Source: Candidatus Nanopelagicales bacterium
GTDB lineage: Bacteria > Actinomycetota > Actinomycetes > S36-B12 > UBA10799
Direction: 5' to 3'
Length of the DNA stretch: 6,616 bases
Assembly (NCBI GenBank): GCA_025455985.1
Contig: JALOLM010000213.1
Location: 1 to 6,616 of the forward strand
Shown here: positions 1 to 6,453 of the stretch, piece by piece
Layout: the number at the start of each line of letters is the position of its first letter
Position numbering within the stretch: the stretch's first letter is position 1
The notes under the pieces: model-generated
Databases searched by the model: none
Told to the model about the DNA's origin: nothing
What the model saw: only the letters and a program-made list of their open reading frames with translations
Translations under genes and position numbers: made by a program

Positions 1-1642
1 GATGCCCAACGAGCACTACCAGTCGATGTTCGGGATGGCCCCGGCCGATCTGCGCACCAGGTTCCTGGAGGGAGCGCCGGCCGAGGTGGCCGCGCTGTTG
101 TCGGATCTCACCGACGCCGATGTGGCGGCTCTGGTGTGCGACCTCGGAGGCCACGACCTGGCCGACCTGCTCGCGGCCTTCGCCGAATGTGACGCGGTGA
201 CCGACCGGCCCAGCGTCGTGTTCGCCTACACGATCAAGGGGTGGGGCTTGCCGCTGGCGGGCAGCCCACGCAACCACAGCATGCTGCTCACAGCAGCGCA
301 GATCGACACACTGCGGGCGGATCTGAAGGTCCCCTTCGACGGCGAGTGGGACCGCTTCGACCCGCATAGCCCCGAAGGCGTCCTGGCCGCTGAACGTCGC
401 GAGCACCTGGCCCGGCCAGTGAGCAGTTCCAGCGTCGAAGTGACCGTAGATCCTGATGGCGGGTTCCGCACCGGGGATCGCCCGATCGCCACCCAGGAGG
501 CATTCGGCAGGATCCTGGTGGACCTCTCCCGCGACCCGCAGGTGGCGCCGCTGCTGGTCACGACCGCGCCAGACGTCGCCACCTCGACCAGCCTGGCCGG
601 CTTCATCAACCGCACCGGCATCTACTCGCCGGTCGAGCAGCAGGTGTGGCATCGCGACCCGGTACTGCGTTGGCAGGAAGGCCCTTCCGGCCAGCACATT
701 GAACTCGGGATCAGCGAGATGAACCTGTTCCTGATGCTGGGTCAGCTGGGCCTTGCCGATGAGATGTCCGGCCAGCGGCTGCTGCCAGTCGGGACCGTCT
801 ACGACCCGTTCGTCCTGCGCGGCCTGGACGCTTTCATCTACGCCGCGTACATGGGCGCGCGTTTTGTCGTGGCCGGCACACCGTCCGGAGTGACCCTGGC
901 TCCCGAGGGCGGCGCCCACCAGTCGACACTGACCGGGTCGGTGGGTCTGGAACTGCCCGGAGTGACACTGCTCGAGCCCGCCTACGCGGGGGCGCTGAAC
1001 TGGCTGCTGCGCGATGCGCTCGATCGGGTGGCACATGCCCATGACCCGGTCACTGCGGATCCGGCCGAAACCGGTGCGTACTACTTGCGCCTGACCACCC
1101 GGCCCATCGATCAGGCACCTTTCACCGCTGCCCGGGCGAGGATCGGGGACGCCGTGTTGCGCCGCGCCGTGCTTGCCGGTGGCTACCGCCTGGTCGACGC
1201 CTGGCAGGCCGATCCTGAGCTGGCACCAGATGCGCCGGTGGTCAACCTCGTGGGGACCGGCGCGGTTCTGCCGGAGGTCCTCACGGCCGCGTCCGAACTG
1301 CACAGCGAGGGGATCGCCGCCCACGTCGTCGACGTCACCTCCGCCGACCGGTTGTACCGGGCATGGCAACGCACACTTCGTCAGGGTGTGCGCACGGCCA
1401 CCACACCCAGCATTCCCGGCGCCCTGCGTGCATGTCTGCCCGACCGCGCTCCCCTGGTGACCGTCCACGACGCCGCCAGTCACGCGATGGCCTGGCTCGG
1501 ATCCGCACTGGGCGTCCCCGCCGTCCCCCTGGGAGTCGACGGCTTCGGGCAGTCGGGATCGGTGGGCGCGCTCTACGCCGCACACGACCTTGACGCAGGA
1601 TCCATCGTCAACGCGGGGCTGGCCGCCTTGAGCCTGCGCTGA
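1..1642 (+). CDS. AceE-like thiamine-diphosphate enzyme (pyruvate dehydrogenase E1/transketolase superfamily), C-terminal part
   Basis: The gene enters from the left edge; the ATG at position 2 is an internal methionine, because the following residues already align with the middle of AceE (the stretch before the TIKGxG strand). Counting residues from base 2: the end of the TPP-binding domain with TIKGWG at 77-82 and a His at 92 where transketolases have the GTHG histidine; the pyrimidine-binding domain at about 160-370 with GISEMN, whose Glu239 matches the Glu that activates the TPP aminopyrimidine (REHN in transketolase, GINE in AceE); and a transketolase-type C-terminal domain at about 395-546 ending with FGQSGS at 515-520. 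Members of this family decarboxylate a 2-oxoacid such as pyruvate on TPP. The fit to AceE over the whole visible length is clear. However, the AceE segments around the active-site histidines (LQHEDGHS) and the SDTRExLRxHF end motif are altered (here GAHQS with His306, and SGSVGALYAAHDLD). The true substrate is therefore uncertain. The pyrophosphate-binding GDG motif is outside the window. Confidence 0.85.
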   Translation, partial: MPNEHYQSMFGMAPADLRTRFLEGAPAEVAALLSDLTDADVAALVCDLGGHDLADLLAAFAECDAVTDRPSVVFAYTIKGWGLPLAGSPRNHSMLLTAAQIDTLRADLKVPFDGEWDRFDPHSPEGVLAAERREHLARPVSSSSVEVTVDPDGGFRTGDRPIATQEAFGRILVDLSRDPQVAPLLVTTAPDVATSTSLAGFINRTGIYSPVEQQVWHRDPVLRWQEGPSGQHIELGISEMNLFLMLGQLGLADEMSGQRLLPVGTVYDPFVLRGLDAFIYAAYMGARFVVAGTPSGVTLAPEGGAHQSTLTGSVGLELPGVTLLEPAYAGALNWLLRDALDRVAHAHDPVTADPAETGAYYLRLTTRPIDQAPFTAARARIGDAVLRRAVLAGGYRLVDAWQADPELAPDAPVVNLVGTGAVLPEVLTAASELHSEGIAAHVVDVTSADRLYRAWQRTLRQGVRTATTPSIPGALRACLPDRAPLVTVHDAASHAMAWLGSALGVPAVPLGVDGFGQSGSVGALYAAHDLDAGSIVNAGLAALSLR

Positions 1643-1747
1643 TCTGGGTTCGGCCACCTGCGCAGAAGTTCGATTCAGGTCTTCAACGCGTCGCGAACGC
1701 CGAATCCGGCCGTCAAGGACCCCACGACACCTGCCGAAAACGAGGCC

Positions 1748-3856
1748 ATGAGCCAGGACACGCATTGTCCGGGCGCAGGCGAACGGGGCGCGCCGGACGC
1801 CCGACGATGGCCGGAGCGGGATCGCTTGCGGGCAATCCTCGACTCCTCACTGGATTCCCAGGTCCTGTGGGGCGCGGTGCGCGACGAAGCGGGCCAGTTC
1901 CAGGATCTTGTCTATCTGGAGTGCAACCAGGCAGCGGCCGACTACCTGCAGGTCCCGCGCGAGGATCTTCTGGGACGAACCCTCTCAACGCTGTTCGGCG
2001 GAGCGGGTACCGACACCGTGATGGACTGGGCCGAACGGGTGATTTCCACCGGCCAGCCGCTCACGCTCAAAGCCCAGCAGTTGTTCAGCCAGATCGCTCA
2101 TGAGGACCGGCGTTATGACGCCAGCATGGTCAAGGTCGACGACGGCGTCCTCTTCACATGGCGTGATGTGACCGATGACTACCTGGCCGCGCGCAAGATG
2201 CGCGAAAGCGAGGAGCGCCTGCAGATGGTCACGCTGCACGCGCCGGTGGCATTGAACCTGACCGCGCCCGATGGGTCACTGCTGAGCGCCAACCCCGCGA
2301 TGTGCCGCTTCCTGGGGCGCGACGAGGCGCAGTTGCTGCGCAGCACATGGATGGAACTGACCCACCCCGACGACCTGGCCAAGGATCTGGCGATGGTCGC
2401 GTCCATCCTCGACGGCACCCGGGACAGTTACCGGCTGCCCAAGCGGTTCGTGCGCCCCGACGGCTCAATCGTGTGGGGCGACTTGTCGGTGTCGTGCGTT
2501 CGTGACCCCGCTGGCAAGGTCCAGTACTTGATCGCTCAGATCGTGGACATCTCCGAACTTGTCGCCGGGCGCCGGCAGTTGGCCGAATCCCGCCAGCACT
2601 ACCGCCTGCTCGCAGAGAACACCTCCGACGTGGTGCTCAAAGTCTCGTGTGAGGGTGTGCTGCAGTGGGCCTCACCGTCACTGGCCGACACCCTCGGCTG
2701 GGAACGCGACGAGGTGCTCGGCCGGCTCATCAGCGAGTTCGTGTCCGACTTCGACTGGCAGGCCGTGGAAGGTGTGCTCACCGCGACGGCGACCGCGGGG
2801 GAGAAGGCGGCGGGGTTGTTCCGGGTCCGGCGCAAGGACGGCGATTGGCTGTGGGTCGACGCCACCGCCAGCGCGGCCAACGACCTCGACGGCAACCTGG
2901 TGCGCATCGTGCGGCTGCGTGACGTCGACGCCGAGACCCGGGCGCGTAACGCATTGCGGACCAGCGAGGAACGCTTCCGCACCGCCATGCGAGCCACCCC
3001 GATCGGGATGGCACTCATCGACCGACAAGGCGTGCTGCTGCAGGTCAACGGCGCTTTGAGCGGGATGCTGAAAGTCGATGAGAAGGCACTGCTCGGCCAG
3101 CGAATCACCTCGATGACCCACCCCGGCGACCGCAACATCGACTTGGAGATGTGGAACCTCTTGCACTTGGGCAAGGTCGACTCGGTGACGCGCGAGAAGC
3201 GGGTGATCGACGCCACCGGCGCCGTGGTCTGGGTCCAGAACGCGATCGCCGCGGTGAAGGACGGCAAGGGGACCCACCCGACGTTCGTCGCGCAATTCCT
3301 TGACATCACCCAAGCGCGACAGGCGCACTCCCTGCTTGATTTCCACGCCCATCACGACCCTTTGACCGACCTGAAGAATCGCAGGGCCGTGCTGCAGACG
3401 ATGCACACCGTGCTCGCGCACCCGCCGCGCACCGGCCAGCGGCTCGGGGTCCTGTACTGCGACCTCGACCGGTTCAAGCAGGTCAACGACACCTACGGCC
3501 ACCCGGTGGGCGACGCGCTGCTGATCGAGGTGGCCCGACGCATCCAGCGCTGCCTGCGCGAGGCCGACACCGTCGGGCGGATGGGTGGCGACGAGTTCCT
3601 CGTCCTGCTCACCCAGGTCAACGGCCTCGAGGAGGCCGCCCAGGTCGCCGAAAAGGTCCGGCGCGAGGTGACCGCGCCGTTCAGGATGGACCAGAACGTG
3701 CTGATCCCGACGCTGAGCATCGGGGTGTCGGTTGCCGAATCGGGCGACGACGCCGACGAGGTCGTGGCCCGCGCCGACCGTGCGTTGTACCAGGCCAAGC
3801 AGTCGGGGCGCGACCGTGTGATCGCACCTGGGGTCAGTGTGGCCAGCGGGCGCTGA
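1748..3856 (+). CDS. Soluble multi-PAS diguanylate cyclase (four PAS domains + GGDEF)
   Basis: This 702-residue protein makes cyclic di-GMP from two GTP. Four PAS domains are visible at about 25-145, 152-272, 280-395 and 405-525. Each ends in the usual DV/DI-(T/S/D) strand and is joined to the next by a charged helical linker (SEERL, ESRQHYRLLAE, TSEERF) of the kind that passes signals between PAS modules. The cyclase domain starts at about 531 with the D537PLTDLKNRR signature. It has the metal-binding Asp572 in YCDLDRFK, the base-binding Asn580 in VNDTYGH, GGDEF at 613-617, and the ending ADRALYQAKQSGRDR. The RxxD inhibitory site is intact: READ at 604-607, exactly five residues before GGDEF. 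There is no membrane segment, signal peptide or EAL/HD-GYP domain, so it should be a cytosolic cyclase that is not bifunctional. What the PAS domains bind cannot be told. ATG 1748 is the first in-frame ATG, but its GAGG lies only two bases upstream; TTG 1826 (residue 27) is a plausible alternative. It follows the AceE-like gene by 105 bases on the same strand. Confidence 0.95.
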   Translation: MSQDTHCPGAGERGAPDARRWPERDRLRAILDSSLDSQVLWGAVRDEAGQFQDLVYLECNQAAADYLQVPREDLLGRTLSTLFGGAGTDTVMDWAERVISTGQPLTLKAQQLFSQIAHEDRRYDASMVKVDDGVLFTWRDVTDDYLAARKMRESEERLQMVTLHAPVALNLTAPDGSLLSANPAMCRFLGRDEAQLLRSTWMELTHPDDLAKDLAMVASILDGTRDSYRLPKRFVRPDGSIVWGDLSVSCVRDPAGKVQYLIAQIVDISELVAGRRQLAESRQHYRLLAENTSDVVLKVSCEGVLQWASPSLADTLGWERDEVLGRLISEFVSDFDWQAVEGVLTATATAGEKAAGLFRVRRKDGDWLWVDATASAANDLDGNLVRIVRLRDVDAETRARNALRTSEERFRTAMRATPIGMALIDRQGVLLQVNGALSGMLKVDEKALLGQRITSMTHPGDRNIDLEMWNLLHLGKVDSVTREKRVIDATGAVVWVQNAIAAVKDGKGTHPTFVAQFLDITQARQAHSLLDFHAHHDPLTDLKNRRAVLQTMHTVLAHPPRTGQRLGVLYCDLDRFKQVNDTYGHPVGDALLIEVARRIQRCLREADTVGRMGGDEFLVLLTQVNGLEEAAQVAEKVRREVTAPFRMDQNVLIPTLSIGVSVAESGDDADEVVARADRALYQAKQSGRDRVIAPGVSVASGR
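1813..1828 (+). promoter_or_regulatory. Alternative ribosome-binding site and TTG start for the diguanylate cyclase
   Basis: GGAG at 1813-1816 sits nine bases before an in-frame TTG at 1826-1828. The annotated ATG at 1748 has only a GAGG at 1742-1745, two bases away and too close for normal Shine-Dalgarno pairing. Starting at 1826 would drop 26 residues rich in Arg, Pro and Gly that precede the first PAS fold and would leave all domains whole. Both starts are possible; this is inference from spacing only. Confidence 0.3.
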
Positions 3857-3946
3857 GGTTTCGGTTGCGTGGTGGCCGGTTGGGGTTCCGGATTTCCACG
3901 CGGGCGCGGAGTGCGAGCCGGTCTGCGTAACTTTCAGGTTGGCGCA

Positions 3947-4036
3947 CCCTCTTGATCAACCCGAAAGGTCCGGCAATTTCCCCATCTTTAGAACATTTCG
4001 GGCGCCAAACCGTACTTTTCGGGTTGATCAAGGGGG
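3947..4036 (+). terminator. Long stem-loop (23-bp stem), possible bidirectional terminator
   Basis: Bases 3947-3969 pair with 4014-4036 around a 44-base loop. The core, 3951-3966 with 4017-4032, is a perfect 16-bp inverted repeat. The only two non-Watson-Crick positions, 3950/4033 and 3967/4016, are T opposite G, so RNA copied in the + direction would form an unbroken 23-bp helix with two G.U pairs. It lies 90 bases after the cyclase stop and about 150 bases after the molybdoenzyme stop, a fitting place for a terminator shared by convergent genes. There is no U-tract and the loop is long, so the terminator role is inference. Confidence 0.4.
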
Positions 4037-4067
4037 ATTCGGACTGCCGCCCAACCCGAAAAGTACG
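4011..4067. repeat. Perfect 16-bp inverted repeat, alternative hairpin
   Basis: CGTACTTTTCGGGTTG at 4011-4026 is the exact reverse complement of CAACCCGAAAAGTACG at 4052-4067, with a 25-base spacer. Its left arm shares bases 4014-4026 with the right arm of the longer 3947-4036 stem, so only one of the two structures can form at a time. Because every pair is Watson-Crick, it is equally stable in RNA from either strand. Confidence 0.75.
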
Positions 4068-4186
4068 CCGACGGGCCCCGGACCGAAATTCAGCAACAGC
4101 CTCCCCCTTGCTCAAGAACCGCTCCCCCGTCAGCCATGTGGAAAACCGACAACCCAGTTGCCGGAAAATCACATTGGCCAGCGACC

Positions 4187-4672
4187 CTACCGACTGATGC
4201 GCACCGGAACCGCGTTGAGCACCGCGGTCCCCGACAGCGGGTCCATCCCGCTCGACGGCGTCAGAACGTTGCTGTTCGTCCCGGCCGTGGCGTCCTGCGA
4301 CCACGTCTGCCCGCTGGCCGGCGCCCAGCCGTGCGGCAGGCAGATGACCCCCGGCATGACCGTGTCGGTCACCTCGACCACGACCTCGACGCTGCCGGTG
4401 TCAGATGTGAGGGTCGCGACGGCTCCATCGGTTACACCGGCGCCTGAGGCATCGTCGGGATGCATCTGGGCGGTGCAGCGACTCGATCCGCCCGCCAGAC
4501 GCGGCAGCGTCCGCAACCACGAGTTGTTGGTCCGCAGTTGCCGCCGCCCGACTACGACAAGGTCAGGCACAACAACTGCGTCGAACACACCCGCGAGCCT
4601 TTCCGCCTCCGCGGCCAACTGCGGCGGAACCAGTTCGATTCGCCCGGTGGGCGTACGCAGGACCTCGGGCAA
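4187..4672 (-). CDS. C-terminal molybdopterin-dinucleotide-binding domain, out of frame with the rest
   Basis: This frame opens at a TTG at 4672, but the family match already begins a few codons earlier (RAPRLPEVL), so the TTG is not a real start. It encodes LPEVLRTPTGRIEL, then TNNSWLRTLPRL, the MHPDDASGAGVTDG turn, VMPGVICLPHGW and DPLSGTAVLN. In order these are the landmarks of the molydop_binding beta-barrel that closes COG0243 enzymes. No stop or lost motif is seen, which argues that loss of frame is recent or artefactual. No ribosome-binding site is evident for separate translation. Confidence 0.75.
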   Translation of the reverse strand: MPEVLRTPTGRIELVPPQLAAEAERLAGVFDAVVVPDLVVVGRRQLRTNNSWLRTLPRLAGGSSRCTAQMHPDDASGAGVTDGAVATLTSDTGSVEVVVEVTDTVMPGVICLPHGWAPASGQTWSQDATAGTNSNVLTPSSGMDPLSGTAVLNAVPVRISR

Positions 4673-6453
4673 CCGGGGCGCCCGATACCGGATGGCGCCG
4701 CCTCCACAGCGGCGAGCGTGAGTCCTCCGGGGTGGTGGCCGAACCCGTCGCCGTACGGCCCCGAGCGCAACGAGAGGTCGACCAGCCTCGCCACACCCCT
4801 GCGCGGCGCCACAGCGGTCAGCAACTCCGCAGGCTCGCGGCCGTGCGCCCGGGAAGCCGGGTCAGAACACGCTCGCCGCGCCACTTCGAAGGCAACCAGA
4901 TCGTCCATCTGCTCGGGCGTCGGCTCGGGCGCCGCGTTGACGACCGCAGCGGCGATGGCGGCCAGTTGCAGCAGGACTTCCCCCTCGTCGCGCTCCCCCT
5001 GCGCGAGATCGAACACCGGCGGCGACCAGCGCGCGGCATTGCGCACGGCCAACGATCCGAAGACCACGTCGTAATGACTGCGGGCCAAAGGCGAGGCGGC
5101 CGGCAGGATGACGTCGGCGTGCCGGGAAGTCTCCGTGACGTACGCGTCCAGGCACACCAGGAAGTCGAGGCCCTGCAGCGCGCGGTCGAGCCGGTCGGCA
5201 TCCGGCGTCGAGACCACGGGATTACCCGCGACCGTGATGAGTCCCCGCAGTCGCTGTCCGCTGTCCGGATCCGGGGTGTCGATCTCCTCCGCCAATGCGG
5301 CCGCCGGGAACTCGCCGAGAACGCTGGGCAGCCCCCGGACCCGGGTGCGCTGACTACCGGGCACCCTGACGCCGCGGCCACGTCCGGGCTCCCCGAACGT
5401 GGTGGGACCGCCGGCTGGCGGCAGCGGGAACATCGCGCCACCCGGGCGGTCCAGGTTGCCGGTCAACACATTGATCACCGCGATCAACCAGGAGGCCAGC
5501 GTGGCGAACGACGACGGTTCCCCGGCCACGGTGAGCGCGGACGTCGAGGTTCCCAACCGTCCGTAGACCGCCGCACTCGGTGCGGCAGCGATTGTGCGGG
5601 CCAATTCCACAATCTCGTCCGCCGGAATCCCCGTCGGCCCGGACACCACACCGGCCGGGAACGCCGCCATGAGATCGCGCAGTTGCTCAACCGCGTCGGT
5701 GTCGATCCACTCAGCCGCCGCGCCGAGATCGACCAGACCTTCAGCGAAGAGGGTGTGCACAATGCCCGCCAGCAGAAGAACGTCGGTCCCGGGGCGGATA
5801 CGCAGATGCTCGTCAGCGGCAGCAGCCGTTCGCGTGCGCACCGGATCAACGACGATCAAACGCCCGCCACGCGCCCGTAAGGCCCGCAGCCGGCCGGGCA
5901 TGTCCGGCACGGTCATCATCGAGCCGTTGGACACCAGCGGATTGCCGCCGATCACCACGAACAGATCCGTGCGATCGATGTCGGGCACCGGGACCGACAA
6001 CTCTGTGCCGTACATGAGCCCGAGCGCGACCTGCTGCGGCATCTGATCGACAGTGCTGGCCGAGAAGCGGTAGCGGGTCCCGAGCGCGCGCACCAAAGCC
6101 GGCAGGTAGAAGGTGCTCGTGACATTGTGCGCATTCGGATTGCCGAGGTAGACGCCCACCGCGTCGGTACCGTGCTGGCCGATCAACTCCCCGAGACCGG
6201 TGCGAATCCGCTCGAAGGCCTCGTCCCACGTAGCCTCACGCAGCTGGCCACCCTCTCGGATCATCGGCGTGCGCAGCCGTGCCGGATCGTGGTGGAGATC
6301 CGCGACGGCCACGCCTTTGGGGCAGATGAAACCCTTGCTGAACACATCGTCGGAATCGCCCCGCACGCCGACGACCTGGTCGCCGTCGACAGTGATTTCT
6401 AAGCCACAGGTGGCCTCGCACAGCGGACAGATGTGGCGCACGCGGGTGGTCAT
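4552..6453 (-). CDS. N-terminal and catalytic fragment of the molybdoenzyme, as the sequence stands
   Basis: As written, translation from 6453 yields 633 residues. Residues 1-590 are genuine: the Fe4S4 domain (about 1-60), and molybdopterin oxidoreductase domains with YLGNPNAHN at 102-110, the DLFVVIGGNPLVSNG cofactor-binding loop and VVDPVRTRTAAAADEHLRIRPGTD in the first half. In the second half are GNLDRPGGAMFP, GLITVAGNPVVS and the ETSRHADVILPAASPLA segment, all family hallmarks. After Ile590 the frame slips and the last 43 residues, rich in Arg, Cys and Pro, resemble nothing and end at a chance stop. Such a product would lack the lid formed by the C-terminal domain, which contacts both pterins, and is unlikely to be a working enzyme. 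Confidence 0.7.
   Translation of the reverse strand: MTTRVRHICPLCEATCGLEITVDGDQVVGVRGDSDDVFSKGFICPKGVAVADLHHDPARLRTPMIREGGQLREATWDEAFERIRTGLGELIGQHGTDAVGVYLGNPNAHNVTSTFYLPALVRALGTRYRFSASTVDQMPQQVALGLMYGTELSVPVPDIDRTDLFVVIGGNPLVSNGSMMTVPDMPGRLRALRARGGRLIVVDPVRTRTAAAADEHLRIRPGTDVLLLAGIVHTLFAEGLVDLGAAAEWIDTDAVEQLRDLMAAFPAGVVSGPTGIPADEIVELARTIAAAPSAAVYGRLGTSTSALTVAGEPSSFATLASWLIAVINVLTGNLDRPGGAMFPLPPAGGPTTFGEPGRGRGVRVPGSQRTRVRGLPSVLGEFPAAALAEEIDTPDPDSGQRLRGLITVAGNPVVSTPDADRLDRALQGLDFLVCLDAYVTETSRHADVILPAASPLARSHYDVVFGSLAVRNAARWSPPVFDLAQGERDEGEVLLQLAAIAAAVVNAAPEPTPEQMDDLVAFEVARRACSDPASRAHGREPAELLTAVAPRRGVARLVDLSLRSGPYGDGFGHHPGGLTLAAVEAAPSGIGRPGCPRSCVRPPGESNWFRRSWPRRRKGSRVCSTQLLCLTLS

Larger units (their letters stand above)
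3926..4116. repeat. Cluster of alternating inverted repeats built on AACCCGAAA(A)
   Basis: The full-length unit can be read on the - strand from 4036 to 4011: CCCCCTTGATCAACC followed by CGAAAAGTACG. Other copies carry parts of it. A degraded reverse copy, CGTAACTTTCAGGTTG, is at 3926-3941 (13 of 16 bases like 4011-4026). A forward copy with CTTGATCAACCCGAAA is at 3951-3966. A forward copy CAACCCGAAAAGTACG is at 4052-4067. A forward fragment CCCCCTTGCTCAA is at 4103-4115 (12 of 13). Orientation therefore alternates reverse, forward, reverse, forward, then a forward fragment. The pattern resembles clustered intergenic palindromic elements (REP/BIME-like or a decayed miniature element), but no target-site duplication or transposase is visible and the family is not one I can name. 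Confidence 0.75.
3857..4186. other. 330-bp convergent intergenic region, no gene seen
   Basis: This gap lies between the stop of the + strand cyclase and the stop (TAG, 4189-4187) of the - strand molybdoenzyme. It is noticeably less GC-rich than the genes. Open frames crossing it on either strand read through the repeated TTTCGGGTTG / AACCCGAAA units, giving repeated peptides with no recognisable domain, and are best regarded as spurious. Near its left end GCGTGG (3867-3872) can pair with CCACGC (3896-3901), only a weak hairpin. The main content is the inverted-repeat cluster at 3926-4116. Nothing notable is seen from 4117 to 4186, and no tRNA-like structure or clear promoter is visible. Confidence 0.7.
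4187..6453 (-). pseudogene. Molybdopterin-dependent oxidoreductase, whole gene, interrupted by one frameshift
   Basis: Read from ATG 6453 to TAG 4187, the gene spans 2267 bases; one added base would make a 755-residue protein, about the usual length of this COG0243-type family. It begins directly with an Fe-S motif and has no Tat signal, so it acts in the cytoplasm. Visible parts are Cys9, Cys12, Cys16 and Cys44 for a [4Fe-4S] cluster, with Lys46 after the last cysteine; the catalytic domains with STVDQ (Asp136) where relatives place the Mo ligand; and the C-terminal molybdopterin-dinucleotide domain. The frame changes between 4690 and 4673, within GGTATCGGGCGCCCCGG on the - strand: a GIGAPRLPEVL reading needs one more G. 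Both sides look otherwise healthy. This suggests either a recent lesion or a sequencing error in the G/C run. GAGG at 6464-6461, seven bases upstream, supports this start over the in-frame GTG at 6516. The ATG overlaps the upstream stop (ATGA). Substrate and electron partner are unknown. Confidence 0.85.

Noticed and set aside
2..4. ATG at base 2 as the true start of the first gene.
   Set aside because: The first visible residues already match the middle of AceE; an essential TPP-binding region must precede them outside the window.
1643..1747. The gap between the AceE-like gene and the cyclase is open in the frame shared by both genes, so stop-codon readthrough at TGA 1640 could give a fusion.
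   Set aside because: Thirty-five stop-free codons are common in GC-rich DNA, the context TGA-T shows no recoding signal, and no such domain fusion is known to me.
2599..3502. Long - strand open frames (up to 274 codons) opposite the cyclase.
   Set aside because: They are mirror frames of a well-supported PAS-GGDEF gene with high third-position GC; none shows a domain.
3926..4067. A CRISPR array.
   Set aside because: The repeats alternate in orientation, differ in length and have unequal spacers, unlike direct CRISPR repeats; no cas gene is present.
3834..4721. Open frames crossing the intergenic repeats on both strands (+ 3837-4721 and 3952-4197; - 3834-4304).
   Set aside because: They translate the inverted repeats into repeated peptides, run antisense into the molybdoenzyme or back into the cyclase, and have no domain or ribosome-binding support.
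4732..5880. A 382-codon + strand frame opposite the molybdoenzyme.
   Set aside because: It is the complement of a clearly conserved enzyme, very Arg-rich, with no recognisable motif.
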